Shown here one piece after another: positions 34,701-48,554 of a stretch of 64,000 bases of DNA. The stretch is taken from NCBI GenBank assembly GCA_013396635.1, contig WBMW01000147.1, positions 1-64,000 of the forward strand, given 5' to 3'. The stretch's first letter is position 1. Each line of letters starts with the position of its first letter. The translations under genes and the position numbers were made by a program. The notes beneath the pieces were generated by a model. It did no database searches and was not told where the DNA came from. It was given only the letters and a program-made list of their open reading frames with translations. This DNA comes from Penelope pileata. Lineage: Eukaryota > Chordata > Aves > Galliformes > Cracidae.

Positions 34701-37700
34701 TCTGTCAGCTAAAGAAGATATTCCAGTAAAACAGGATTAGTGAAAAGAAATTAGCATTTTTTTTTCTATTAACACATTGCATTTTGAGTTAGACCCAAAT
34801 AAACAGAAGATCTCTTTCCTAGTTGTACAGGTTTGATGTTCGTGGTTTTGAAATAAATCATAACAATTTTAAAGCTCAGCATGCACTCTTTTCATTCCAT
34901 CAAGCGTATCCATAAACTAAAGAGATCTGTGAGAAATGAGCAAACTTAATAATATAAAACTTTCTAGCAGCCTGAAGTCAAGACGACAATGGACAAAGCT
35001 GATAAAAGTAGCTTGATTTTGCTCTCGTAGATGTCTGTTATCAGGTATGGGTCTGCCAATAATTATTAGACTTATCAAAGAACAGATTGACATCCTAACA
35101 GTCATTATTTTCATTTAGTGTTCAGCTGTGAGCCTCTGGAATACATATTGCTAACCTTTTTTTTTTTTTTTCCATTATCTCTCTCAACTCCATCCTCAAA
35201 TTATTCAGCTCCTGTGTATGCATTTGTGGGAAAATCTTAGCTTCATCTGTGTGGCAGATGATGCAGACAATTCTTTTGTGTGTGCATGTGTTTCTAACTG
35301 GTTCTAATCCAAGTAAATCACAAAATTATCATTAGCAGTTGGAATAGTAGCTCAGAAAACAGACACATACTGTAGGTTTATGATACTTTGCAGAAGGTGG
35401 GCACTGATATAAACCTTCTCATTATGAAAATAAATGCACTTTTCTATTTAGCAGTAAGCACTATGTTTCTTCTTGAAATACTGTAAAACTTAACACCAAG
35501 TGTGGTTTTGACAGAAAGTCTCATTTTTCTCCTGGGCCTAAGGTGGCCTTAATAAGTTTGGATTATTTACCAGACTACAGTGCTTTTAACAGTTACAGGG
35601 ACATCTACACTCTCAAGTACATCACTGCTGTTGCTTGGAAGGCAATCTGGATTGTCTCTCTGTTATATTTTTCTTTTGTACTGTTTTCCAGATAGTTCTA
35701 CACTGTCCATAGCATAAAACATTTATTAATGTAAACCACAAGTTCCTACTCCAGGCTAGCAGGTCTCTGTTTTCGCCAAAACAACCACTATATTCCCAGT
35801 CGTGCTGGTTCCACCCTAAGGCTGAGTTAAAAAAAAAAATAAACTGCTCACAACAGAGCAGGGGTCTTTGGATTTAGGCCAAGAAGAATGTATAACCATC
35901 GTCTAAGACTTAAAATCCTCCTACATTAAAGACTAGGGATTTTTTGCTTCTGTAAAATAAATTTTGTATCTGATAAAGAGTATTGGCTTGGTTGATTGCT
36001 TTGGAATTTAAATTAGGGGTTGTTGTGAAGCCTGGGACTTCATTTTATGGAGTGTTCACTGAGGTTTACAAACCCATTCAGCAAAAGTCATGGCTGGTGA
36101 GAGAAACTGCGCCCCTCAGAGCTTCAGCTCACTGCTGAGACATGAGGAGCAGTGTGAGGCACACACAAGCATTTAGTAGAAATGTTGCTGGTATTAATTA
36201 CTACAAGAAAGCCAACTTGCATTTTTTAGGTTAGATCGTAAACCCTCCAGCTGCTGAACACATCTATAGGTATCTTCCTTCTGTATTTGCCTCCTAAAGT
36301 AGCACAAATGCTGAGAAAATTGCAAGAATTAAAATGAACTGAACTAATGTCTTGCATCTGGATAGCAACTGAGAGTCCAGATAAATGAAGTTGTGAGGAG
36401 TTTTTTAAAGTTTCAGCTTCTGTAGTTGTTTATTCAGTGGCAGTTTAGGCACCAGGCAAACTGTTTCTCTCTAATGCCTTAAATTAAACTACAGACATCA
36501 CTGACCTCAGGGTAAGAAAGAGACTTTTACCAAACTTACAGACTCCAGAAGTGTAAAGAATTCCCTACTGCTGCTGTGAAGGAAGCTTTATGCCAGAGTG
36601 CCACAGGAGTTCAATAAGCAAAAAAAAAGGAAAAAACCCTAGAACTCCATTGCTTCTAATTAGGGATTAATTCTAGTTTATTGGAAGTAGTGTCAGAACA
36701 AAAGGAAAAAGAAAATTTAAAAAAAAAAAGAGAAAAAGAAAAAAAAAAGCAATGACCTCAAGTTTGTTAGAGTTCCAGATCTGTGTTCTCACTCCCACCC
36801 TGTGCTGAGTATTTCAGCCTTCTTCATCCAGTCTTTAAAGCAATACAAATGAAAAATCTCTTCATTTTCACAAACCAGAGCTGTCTTCTCACATTCCTCG
36901 TTTACAGTTGATACATGTAGTAAATGACACCAGAAACCCTGCTGTTTGGTGAGAGGTAGAGTTTCTCAGATTCCCCAGTGCGTCCCTATCCTCCTTCAAT
37001 GCAAATGCAGGAGCGGCTGAGTAGGATCTCCTTTGTGTTAGTGAAGCCAAACATCTGCTTTAACCTGTCCTCTTCCTGTGCCGCCCAGCAAGTGCTCTGC
37101 AAGAATCCCCTAGAAAGGGAGTGAGGCCCAACTAGAGATGCAAGATAAGATGCTTAGATAAGAGCATAACCTCCTTGTTTCTGCGACCCATTTGGTAGCA
37201 GATTGTAAGATCTTACATAAGGCTGATCCTCTCACTTTACAGTGATGAAAATTTCATCAACAAAATTTGCTTTTGCTGTGCCAAGTCATGACAACATCAA
37301 TTAGAGCAGAGTTGGAGAGGCACTTGGGTTTATTACATCAGTCCAACTGGACGCCCTTTTCTCCCTGTGATGGCTCTCTCTATGCCATTCTCTGAGTATT
37401 TGATCTTCCTATACGGATCAGGGCAGCTGAGGAATGAGAGAAAATACAGAGTAGCTAAAAACATTTCTGAAAAATCTGCCCACAATCATGACTTTCATTC
37501 TACATTCATTTTTTAAGCCATAAGTAAAACATGCTCTAAACCACATGGTAGTCAGATCCAATTTTGTTAGGCCTTTGTTGAAAGCTTGATAATTCTAATG
37601 AATGCAACAATGAAAATGCATTATAGAAAGCCTACCTTCCTCAAAAAGGTCTGCATTGATGGTCAAGCAAACTTTTTTTCTCTTCTCAAATCTGCTATCA

Positions 37701-39059
37701 ACAGTGCTTCCTTAATCTTTTTTAGTACTTAAATGTTATGCTTTGTTAGTTCACTTTAAAAGTTCTGTTCCACAAAACATTTAACAATAGTGAATATTTA
37801 GCTTATAATCAATTATACTTGTTTATACTAAGGTCTACGGAAATACTGTCACCTGGAACAGAAGGTAACAGAAGGATTAAAGTCATTTAGATCTTTTTTT
37901 TTTTGTAAACAAGCCAGAGAAATAATGTGATTTATAATGAAAAATGCACAAAGAGCTAGTCATCTCTTAACATATATTGCAATTTAGTGTTCATCTTAAA
38001 AATTGTAATTATCTTAAAAGTGAGTGAATCTAAAACTCATGAAATGGTATAAATGATAAATGAGAGAAAGAAAGTAAAAGAAAGAAACTGTAAGGATTTA
38101 TTCAGATTTCTTTGCGTTGTGCTTTCTTTATTTCTCCTTTTAGGTATGTTTTTCTGAGATGAGACTGATACGGTCAGACTGTCTGTCAGTTCCTGCACAA
38201 TAACTTTAATCCATAAAGAATTTCAAAGAAATTTGAAAAGAGAAGGTGAAATTTGAAGGATAATTAAATTCCTACAACTTTTGTGAAAATTGGCAAATAG
38301 CTATGGGAAAAATACAAGAGATACCTCCACTGAAGAAACTATGGGCAGAACTCAGCTATTATACCTTCTGTCAACAACAGTCAGCCAGCCAAAGAACAGA
38401 AAAAAAATGGGCTAATCAGTCAGGGCATGTGTGTTCATATTATTACATTTATTACATTGTTACAACTATACATAACTGCATTTATTGCAGGTGGAATTAA
38501 AGACATTTTCAGAGTAGAAATGACATAAATTCATAGGAAACAGATTTCAGTAGTTCATCTGCTCACAAAGTCAGTCTTCTGTCTTCCCAGTGGTGAATCT
38601 GAACAATCTTCTGTGTTGAGAGAAATTGGATTTTTCTTTTGCCAAAGTTCTTAGGCTTTCATTTGAGCCTCTGTAAGGATAAGAGCCATTTGTAAACTTG
38701 GACTCCCAAATCTGAGTTTCTGTTCTTCCTGGGAATTCTGTTTTTCCTAGATTTGATTGTGACACGAGTAACCCTTATAAGGAAATTGCAAAGCCAAATT
38801 AATAAATGCTATGTCTCACAAATCATTTGTCACTGTGGACATCTAGATAAATAAAATCTAGTTCTATAATCACATTTGCAGAAAATATTTTCCTCAGGCA
38901 GATCTTTTTCAGAGCTCAGATCTGCACAAATCACAGTAAGTACAGTAGAAGCTTGTACACACTCTTAAGTTCCAAAGTTTGTTGGGCTTGTACTTACAAC
39001 TGCTTGAAATAGCCATTGACTGGGCTAGGTGAATAATTAGGTTCATTTTAGATAAGTTA
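31712..39059. other. Long unannotated AT-rich stretch, one CNE-like block
   Basis: The 31860-32160 part is AT-rich, repeat-poor and carries regulatory-type words: TTTATGAC (31962-31969) and TTGGCCAAT (31987-31995). Simple runs are A18 at 33919-33936, T-runs near 34000-34100 and 35157-35171, and A-rich tracts near 36719-36750. Open frames are all under 70 codons and unrecognised. No exon, RNA or dated transposon was identified. Confidence 0.35.
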
Positions 39060-39380
39060 GAGAGTCTCAATGAAAGGCTGAGGTAATGGTTAAAGTACTA
39101 AAGAATAGGTTTTATCATGAAAGGTTCAAGAAACCCAGTTTGCTTCATTTAGAAAAGGTTAAAGGGCCTTTTGTTCACAATCAGTCATTCTCTTACATGG
39201 GAAAAAATAATAACAAACTAATCTAAAAAAAAAAAAACTGAAGATCTAAGTGATCTAAAAACTGAACATTATAGTTAGACTATTGGCAAAAAAATAAAGC
39301 ATGTTTTTAAAATGCTGGAATAATTAGTCACTTCACTGAAACTTGCTACTGAGGCACCAAATTCTGACCTGCACCCAAGT
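39060..39380 (+). mobile_element. Ancient CR1/L3-type LINE remnant
   Basis: The order GAAAGGTTCAAGAAACCCAG, TTTGCTTCATTTAGAAAAGG, TTAAAGGGCCTTTTG, then TTCTCTTACATGGG follows the old CR1/L3 RT C-terminal segment. That segment usually encodes [20 protein letters not shown] and then a YKYLHG-like stretch. A later part, AAGCATGTTTTTAAAATGCT followed by GGAATAATTAG, fits the family's FLTVRVINHWNN region. An A-run at about 39227-39238 interrupts it. It is highly decayed. Confidence 0.42.
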
Positions 39381-42300
39381 TAACAGAACCACTTGACAGC
39401 CCTGTTGAACACGTAATAAAGCACTACAGATTTAGCTTTACTTCATGAAAAATCCAATAACATAATAAGTCCTGAATTTAAATGTTCACATTGCCACTAT
39501 CTTCACAAGCTGTCCATAGGAATATTTTTACAATCACCACCGATTTACGCTTTACAAAAGAAACGTAGCTGATAACTAAGACTTTTACTCTCACTTCTGT
39601 CAGATAATCATTAATTTATTCCCCCCACTCATTTTCCCAACTTTCCATCCCCGCAGCAGTAGAAGAACACCACAACAATCCAGAAACCCTATGCTTATCC
39701 ACATTCTCTGTAGGTGAACTGCTACTACTAAAATTCCGTTTCCTGTCTTTATACGCAAATAGTGTAATAGTCTCTTGAACACTAGTTGGCTGAGACATAA
39801 AACCCCAAAGGTGTGTCCACTTTATTATGTATCCAGTGGTTTTTTTTCATGCAATGATGACCCCAAGCCAGACAATGAAGGAAAAAAACAATCTGCTATT
39901 GCCTCTGCAAATTCATCTCTACGAGGCAAAATAAAGTTGGAATTAATGTGGTTGCTGATTCTACACCTGGTCTCCTTTGGAAAGACCTTTGAGTTGATTG
40001 CTCATCCCTTCAGACAAAATGTTTTCCTCTCATCCTCACCCTTGAGATATTCCTTTATTTAGGAATGAATGCTGCTTGGAGAAGCATGGGTCCTGCACAG
40101 AAAAAAAAAACAAAAAAGGACAGAAACATCTCCTTATCTTTCTGAAGGCAAAATACTCTAAGTAGCAGACTTTAAGCACAAGGAAAAGGCCTTAAGTAGT
40201 ATTGCTGGTGGCTTCCTCTGGTCAAAATGAAATTGTCAGAGAACTGAGATCCTAGCTATAAGAAACAGTATCTAAATTCTTAGACAGTATGTATTTATTT
40301 TGCCATCATCAGTACCCTTTTCATTCCCACTCCTACCTCTACCTTCAAGAGACACGTTTCTGCAAGAACACTGCTGCTGCACATATAAACATTTTGCCCT
40401 ACAATCCCTTAAGCTTTTGTCACATACCAACATTCCCTGAGATGACACAGAGCACCAGTACTACTATTTTATTTCTGCCACAAGCAGGATTAGGAACATT
40501 ACACAATTTCCCCCGGAAGGTTAATAATGATCCTACAGGATGGCTTATTTTTCCTTCTCAAAAGTTGCCCTTATTAGATGCGCAGAAGTAGTAGCTTCCA
40601 TTCGCTCTGAAATTCTGCTTTTCTGCAGTTGCACAATAGCAATAGCAACTGAAAGGCTGTGCAAGGCCCAGTGTGTGCAAGTGTGGCTGTCTTTCTCCAC
40701 CCTGCATCTCTCATCACATGTATCCTGAAGTCATAACCTATAAAACAGCTTACTTTCGGTTTTTGAAACTAGAAGGCAAAGCCATGACCAACTCCGTTTT
40801 CAATGTCTGTATCAAGCAGAACTGGATAGTTGCATAGGTTTTTTTGTAGTCACTGTGACTGTCATTATCCTGGGCAGAATAGTACTTGTGCAACCTAAGG
40901 CAGAGTGACAACAGTCTCTACACGAAAAAAAGAAAAAAACAAAAAAAAACCAGCAGATCTTTTGCTGTCCTGTTTGTTAAGCCACTTACTTTCTCTGTTA
41001 AAAGCCAACTTACTTCATAAGGCTTAATCAGCTCTGTTTCCAAATTTTTGGCAGATTAAAGGTCCTGTACCTGTAAAATATGCTAACCATCACCCTTTCT
41101 GATAAGAGTCTCTAGTCAGATGCTTGCCAGATGTCAGACTCTCTGTGCAATAAAAAGAACCCTAACTTACTCTGTTTTCATTCCCTTTCACAAGTGAGCA
41201 ACAACAAAAAAATGTGTTTTATAGGTATTGGAAGTCCAGCTGTGAGGAAGTGGCTCTCAGACTCTCACAATGCTGTTGAAGTGGAAAGACCAGCTTCTTT
41301 GTATTACCGGGATAAGGAGCATTGGCCAAGTGGAGAAACATTCATATGTGATGCTGCTGGGGAATGTGATGAAACAGCACAGAGGGAGAAAGGCACTCCC
41401 AGAGACATAGGAAGGATACAGGTACTCATTGGCACACAGGAGCCATCTTTACAATTTTTAGTCTTGCAATTAGGCATGAGTCCCCATGGAAATATTTCAA
41501 AATAGAACTGAAACTGGTTTTAGGGCTATAAATAACGTGTCTTGGCAGGTCCCTGAAGAAAGAATTCTCCATTTTTGTTCTTAACCTGAAGGTACAGGCT
41601 TAGATACATTCTTACCTGTTTTATGCTCCCTGAAGGTCTCAGGAAACCTAGTTTAAACCCTAGGCTGTATTACAGATCTCTCCCAGGACTTGTGAGGGTT
41701 GGACTCCAAAAAGTTCCAACTTTTTTTATATTCTCTTAAGAACTCTTAGTAAGGTCACTCTGGTTGCACAAATAACATCATGCTTCAATTGAAGAAGCTT
41801 TGATACTTTTTTCCCAATGGGAGCTATGCATGACGTGTTAGTTTACTATTAAGCAAATTCAATGTTGTGCCATCTCTTTCAATCAACAGATTTTTAAGGT
41901 CAGTTTTTCCTGTTATATGTAACTTAAAAGATATAACAAGAAAGCTCGCATCTCATTTGAGGCAATCCTAACTTTCCATAGTATGAGCAGATGATGAATA
42001 TAAATTTCTGACTAATCGAGATTTCATTATGTTCACATCTTTAACACTAATATTGTCGTTCTTCAGACCATCATATTAATTATTTGTTACAGTTAGTAAA
42101 TATTAAAGCTCCTCTTCTACAAGCTGTCTGTAGGTTCAGAAATTACATCTTAGAAAATAAAATAGGTTCATTTCTATCAGTTCTACATCTGTTTAAAGAA
42201 GACTGGCATCTCAATTTCTAGATTAGAAGAATTATTGATTGCATTAATAAAGTAATTTTGAAACATAAACTTGATAAAGTATCTTCCATTTAAAATGTAC

Positions 42301-43127
42301 TTGTAGCTCAAGGGAAAAACCTAACAGGAAGGACTTCATATTCCTAGTTTTCTCGTAAGTATAACTAAGGCTCTAACATGTCAATATAGAGCTTAGAAAA
42401 TGCTTAATAGTGTCATGGATTTACTGCTCTGCTTATAGTCTGGCTTCAGCCGAGTACCATTTTTCAAGGTCTTCATTCTCTGAGCATAAGTACAAAGAGT
42501 AGACATTCTCTGTTCAACTCAAGCAGGGCTTCTGCAGAGACAAAACTACCAATAGACATCCTAATGCACATAGTTTAAATGACAAAAACAAAAACAAAAA
42601 AACATAGTTCAGCACAACTATGTAAACTGACGGCCTTTATTAAAATACAAACATGGGAGAACTCTGGAATGGGTAAAGACTAAATTATTCTTCTCTCCAG
42701 ATGAGTGATCTTTTCTAGTCTATGTTTAAGTTCACCAGAGCAGCGATGGGAGTGAGCCATCCCTGTACAGTACCTCATCTAAAGACAGATAAATCTTCAG
42801 AGCTCTGCAGGGAGCCCAGGTGTCACAGTGTATTTTATCATCACTCTATAAACCATGCTCTGCATCCATGCCTTTATAATGAGCACAAGGACATGAAGAC
42901 GAAGAGCCTTGCTGCATATGCATCATGTAAATCTATCAGTTTCATTGCTAAATTTGAGCAATTCTGCTAAGGTCACTCTGTGTATCAGCATCTCTGTCTT
43001 CCTCTGTGTTTACAGAGATTGAGAATGAGCTCTTTGTTGTCTGTTATGGAACACAACATATTCAAACAAGTTTTATTGTCTGTTGTGCTTTGTAATAGAA
43101 AAGCATTCTGCATAAGAAATTGAACGA
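39381..43127. other. Unannotated DNA
   Basis: Frames of 95-124 codons occur at 39775-40062, 40289-40591 and 41131-41505. None has a domain, repeat or motif I recognise, and all lack supporting splice signals. A-rich tracts lie near 40099-40118 and 40925-40950. Confidence 0.4.
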
Positions 43128-43332
43128 TTCTTTTTCCTTTCTTTTTATTTCTTTCTTGACTTCTTATCTTCTTTTTCTTTCTTTTATTTCTTTTTCTTCT
43201 CTTTCTTTCCATCTCTGTCTCTTTCCCCTGCTCTCATTTCTGCTTTTCCTTGCTTTCTTCCTTGCTTCCTTGTTTCCTTTCTTCCTTTCTTGCTTCTTTC
43301 CTTCACTCTCTCCTTCCATCCTTTTTCTTCTT
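43128..43332 (+). repeat. (CTTT)n-type polypyrimidine tract
   Basis: About 205 bases are almost all C and T, made of CTTT/CCTT/TTTC units with occasional purines. The Ser/Phe/Leu-rich frame on + and the Lys/Arg/Glu-rich frame on - are by-products of this repeat. Confidence 0.9.
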
Positions 43333-43944
43333 AAGAGGTAGAAAATGTTGCATACTATATGTATGAGCATAAAATGTCTAAATATCTCCTGAGCCTGGAT
43401 ATTGCTTCAAACTTGTCTCTCCTTTACATGGTCCAAACCCAAATGTGATCCCAGACTGATCAGAGAGTGAGAAATAGCTTACAAAGCAGAGGCATTAGCA
43501 GAAAGATGCCAGGGAGGATGAGCTAACAAGTCAATCTAATCTGAGAGGGAAAAGTCGTAACAAAAGACACTATGCCTCTTTGAAAAGATGTGTCACCCGG
43601 CCTCCTGCACCAGGGCCGACAGCTTGCTGAATGCCACATCGTGTGCTCTGACACCACCTCCGACTGCTGCTGACGTCCCTAATGTCAAAACTTTTTCAGA
43701 CTGTATGTGGAAAGCAGTTGATAATTGGAGTTTCTGTAAACCTAAAGCTTAAAAAAATATACCAACACAAAAAATGGGAAAAAATGCAGGCAACATTGTT
43801 GTCAGGATTTTTGCTATCCCTTTGTTTTTAAATGATTAATATTGGTGTTATGACTTGTATGACATATGTTACCACAGCTCTCAATTATGGCAGGCTAAAA
43901 GTATAATTTCATTCAATGGGAGAGATAACAGTTACTGAGGTACA
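43333..43944. other. Unannotated DNA
   Basis: No gene is recognisable. The 43593-43680 part is locally richer in C and CpG but carries no promoter or exon signal I can support. Confidence 0.38.
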
Positions 43945-43982
43945 GATAGAGATAGATTAGATAGATTAGATAGATAGATAGA
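43945..43982 (+). repeat. (GATA)n microsatellite
   Basis: GATAGA/TTAGATAGA units grade into pure GATA repeats. Confidence 0.88.
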
Positions 43983-46900
43983 AAAGTAGATATAATCTCT
44001 CTCCCAACAGCTACTAAGGTTTCTTTTTATTCCACATTTTGCAAAAACTGATCTTTTTCAAAATCTGTCATGAAAATCTGCTGGTGACTGGACAGCCACT
44101 CTCAGGTTTCCAATGGCTTTGTTCGCAGCACCATACTCAATTACCCAGCCGGGTGCTGGGGCAGGGGCAAGGGCTTCTTCCCCAGTGCGGGCACAGATGT
44201 GGATGTGTCCATGACCCCAGCAGAACAGGCTCACACCTCTAAAGCACAATCCTGAGCACCACCAGAGGCATGCACAACAGCCGTGTGAAGCAGCTCTGCA
44301 CACAGAAGTTATATGCTGGCCCCAGAAAACTAAATCTGTCTGCAAATCTCCAATCTAGACACTTTTCAAAACGTGCTTATTTTTTAAGGTGTATGGTGGG
44401 GTGTTTCTTCCCATTACAGGTTTCATTTAATGAGACAGATGAACACCAGAGGCCTCGGTAGAAACAGCCTCCTTAGGGTAGCAAGAAATCTTGCACTGAA
44501 GCTACATTGTATTTTACTATCAGACACAAGATTTTAATTTATTTTACTGTTGCTTAAGTGCCCAGGGTCCCATTCTCAAGGGATTTACTTATTTATTCTA
44601 GTCAAGGATAACTGAATTCTTTGGCAATATCTTTGCCCTGTGCCCTCTCAGTTAAGTCAAGGTGTTTGCTTTCTTTTGTTTGCTTGTATATCAGCTGAAT
44701 ACTTTCAATCTCCATCATCTTAGGGCTTTTTGTTCAAATCTTCCTGAAGTACAACTGTCTTCCTGCTATCTCTGTTAGGAAATAATGGCTACAAGGCCAC
44801 GAGAGGTAGCCATGTTCTGAGACTCAGTAAGTGCTATGTACCAATACAAGCAGAAAGTTAGCTGCAGGAAAATGTGAAATAGCTCCTCACCCTGGATTTA
44901 AAGGGATGAGAACATCCTAAAGCTCAGATGGGTAGGATGTTTCTTGCCTTGGCTAGGGTGATCCAGCTCCTAGGAGAGGATGGGAGCTGGGAAAATGGGA
45001 AAAGGGAGTCACAGGGATTTTAGGTTGAGAAAGAACAGTGTTTTGGTTGCCATCTGAGAACTAAGTGGTTACCAGAGCACATGACTGAACCCCCTTCACT
45101 TCATCTGAAGAGGCAAGAAGAGATAGAGCCTTGAAAATAAGGAATAGTTTTGAGTAGGTGACAGCCTGAGTTAAGATCCGTTTGCTGATTATAATAAGCC
45201 TGTGAAGTACACCTAAAAGAGCCTTGAGTGTACTCCTTACTTATATTGGCTCTCTGCAGTGATTATCTGTTTGTCATCTGTGTCTATTTTGGAAAATTAT
45301 ATTTTAGTTACTGAGAGTTAGTCAGCAGCTTGCACAATAAACAGCTAGTCACAATGAGAGTGTCAGACTCCTACTGGGTCCAGCTACAGAACTGTTTTCA
45401 CCAACAGGATTTATAAATGAAGCCAGCCTCTTAAACACAGGGCTGTTCAGTGCAGCAGCAGTCGGAGCAATTGTTTGGAAAAGGTTAGGCAGAGTTGAGC
45501 TCAGCTGGGCTTTTCTCAAAATTCTTTGGATTCCTTAAGTTTGGGATGGGATGGAGGTAGCAGGGGAGGGCTCATCAGTTCAGGAACAACAGGAAGGATT
45601 AGTTTTAAATCACACAGCTCGAGGGAAAGAAGATAGCATACTACCAGGGAGGTGGCAATTTGATCCAGTGCTGTTTCCAGGGAAGGCAAGGTCTGCATTT
45701 CTGTTCCATGTTTCCAGTACCTATCACCAGCACAGTTTTGATCCGTGGATCAGTCTATTAGAAACTGCTACAACACAAATGAATCATTGCAATCTATTTT
45801 GGAAAAAGATGTCAATAAAATCCCTATAATATTAGCTATCTACTTATTTTGTCCTGCCACATATTACTGACTGCTTTGGAACTGATTCATCTACTTCAGA
45901 AATCAGTGTCACTAGCCTGAGACTGAAAGATTTTCCAAGGGCTGAGGGGAGAGAGAAAGGAGGACTTTACATATATGTGCTGGTGAGCTCTAGACAGGGA
46001 AGAATCCTCCTAAAAATGGGCAACCTGAAATAATTCCCAAGCAGTCATTTTGTTAACATCCCTAAAAAGTATGAGGTCTTTCTTAAAGATTTCATCCGAG
46101 CCACATCCTGTTAATAACATCATCACAATACCACGATGGTAACATTCATTTGATGATCATTTAACAGAAATCATTCAAAACAACAGTATTTGATTTTCAC
46201 AGTTGGCTCTGTATGATACAGGTTAGAAATATCTTAGCTCTGCTTTTTTAGCATAATTACATAATTTGAAATTAGTCACTTGTGTTGACATTTAAATAGA
46301 ATCAAACATTCAATTTAGATAGTTGTTTTGTCATTAACAAAGAGCAAGCAGCTGAGAACATTCCTTCTACTGGCTGACAGAGTCGTTAAGAGTCAAGGTG
46401 AAGCTCATTGTCTGTAGTAGTTGTTTGTCCTTTGAAAGACCTGGGTGCTCATCCACACTCACAACTGTTAAGGTCCAGCCTTACATTCTGAAAGAAGTAG
46501 TTTTCATCCTTTCATCAGAAGCAGAATCAGCATATTTACATATATAATGATTTTACATACAGAAGATGAAGGGATAAATTCAACCCAGGAATACTTCTTG
46601 TCAGTTCCTGCAAGTTACCGTTTGTGTATATATGGTAAATCTGAGCCCTGCATATTGAAGTTCTTTTATCTCAAAAGATTTCCACAGACAGAAAGCACTC
46701 TGACCACCAAGAAAGTTGCCCCACATCTGGGATGGTATTCAGCAGATGTTTGCATTTTTGTGCTTAGTTACCTGGCTGCACCCTCCTGGAAATCAAAAAG
46801 GTTGTTCTGGGATGACAGAAGGCAGAATGTTGCCTGTAGCTTTTAGCTACTCCAGTCCTCAGTGCAAATATCCCACACACAGTGGTTTGAGAAAAACAGA

Positions 46901-48514
46901 AAGAAGCAAGATAAGCCAAAGCCTCAGTGACTACAAAATACACCTTAGTAAGTCCCTAACTGATACTGCCTCTTATCAGATGAAATACCTTAGTATTAAA
47001 TTATTTTAATTAAATTCATATTTAATTCTCCAATGATCTTTCATGTATATTTATAGACACTCTTCGTTGTGGTGCAGTTCACTGTGAGTTATAGAAGAAC
47101 TGTTCAGAGCTCTGAGATGGGCATTGAAATACATGTTACAAAAACAGGAACAAGGGTGCATGTATCTGTTTACAAGTACACACAAACTCATCTGTGTCTG
47201 TACAAACACATCACCATCACATGCAATGCAAGACTAGACACTGTAGATAGTTACTGACTCCTAATTTTACTCTCTCAGGACATTTTCTTCCTCTTGCATT
47301 GTTTAATGTGCTCTTTTATGAATGAGGCCAAATTGTAGAACAGTCTGCTGATAAGTTGTAAGGTGCCTGTGAGGCAGACAATCTTTACTAACAATTATCA
47401 ACTTTTGACACACAGCAAACATTAATATAAGATCATGAAGCTGAGAAGTGAGATGACAATGCCAAAAGAACCATAGCAAAGACAAAGATACACAAAAAAA
47501 TTTTTTTAAAAATTCTTATTTTGTACAGTGAGCTTTTGTGAAGCATTGCCTATTTATTTTTGCCTTCCAGTCACAGTGTAACTTTTCCAGTGATCTTAAA
47601 AGAGAAACATGACTTGGAGATGCAGGAAAATTGTTCTCTCAAAAAACATTTAAGATCTTTCTAAAAATATACTAAATATTGTTTAGTATATGAAAGAATT
47701 ATGAATAATTAAAATAAATAAATAAATATGCACTCTGTTCATCCTATCCAAACAAAACCATGTGTAACAACACACTAGCTGTTTTTGTTTCGTTGCTCAA
47801 ACAAGTGAGTTACAAAACTCTCATTTTATTCACCTTTGCCTTAGCAATGTACATTCAGTTGATTAGATGAGCTAACAGTCCTGAGCCTGGGAAACTTTCA
47901 GAGAACTTTCACTTCTAGATCAGCCTTTCTTAAGGCTCTCAGTACAACTACAGAAGTCCTGTTTGATGCTGTTACACATTTTAGAAAATAAAACATATAT
48001 ATTCCTGAACAGCGATGTGATAAGAAAAGGAATTTCAGTTCTAATAGCCTCAACAATGAGAGAGTGTTATGTAGAAAGGTTAATCATGGTTAAGGACAAT
48101 TATTCTGTGGCCAAAAGACCATACTTATCCCCGTCATTTGTGGCTATTTTTTAAAGGGACTCTATGAGAGGCCTGGCTAGAGCCTTATCATTGTGGCTTG
48201 TGGTCACATGGGCCAGCTGGGGTACCAACCAGAATGTATTTACACACTCAAAGCAATTTCTGGTGAGATTTCCTCAAAAACAACAGTTAAAACAGCTGTT
48301 AAAGAAGCAAATAATTTGTAAGGTTGGAAATAATATTTGTGAAAATAACACTGTCCTTATTTGGGAATAAGAACAATCTGAAAGAGGTATGAAAAATATA
48401 AAAATATGATCTAACTCCATTATTTCTTCGCACATTATCAACTCTGCAGCAAAGGAATAAATTAGAAATATAAAATTAGAAATATGCAGCCAACCTAAAA
48501 CCTATCCTTCAGGA
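43983..48514. other. Unannotated DNA with a CNE-like block at 46080-46440
   Basis: The 46080-46440 part has no repeat signature and is dense in homeodomain/SOX-type words: TTTGATGATCATTT (palindromic TGATCA), TAATTACATAAT and ATTAACAAAGAG. It looks like a conserved non-coding element, which only an alignment could show. Frames up to 99 codons are unrecognised. An AAAT repeat lies at about 47708-47729 (just after 47700). Confidence 0.33.
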
Positions 48515-48554
48515 ATTTTGTTTGTTTAAAAAACAAAAATAAAACAAACAAAAT
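48515..48554. repeat. 13-bp perfect inverted repeat in A/T-rich simple sequence
   Basis: ATTTTGTTTGTTT (48515-48527) faces AAACAAACAAAAT (48542-48554) across a 14-base A-rich loop. The low-complexity composition makes a simple-repeat origin likely. Confidence 0.75.

Noticed and set aside
41131..41505. 124-codon open frame
   Set aside because: No familiar motif, no splice or promoter context, and no compositional difference from surrounding DNA; a chance frame is more likely.
43164..43370. Lys/Arg/Glu-rich minus-strand frames resembling a basic protein
   Set aside because: They are direct translations of the polypyrimidine/polypurine repeat.
48164..48370. Frame with a hydrophobic start resembling a signal peptide
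   Set aside because: Only the first 20 residues look secretory; the remainder is Gln/Lys-rich AT-derived sequence with no family.
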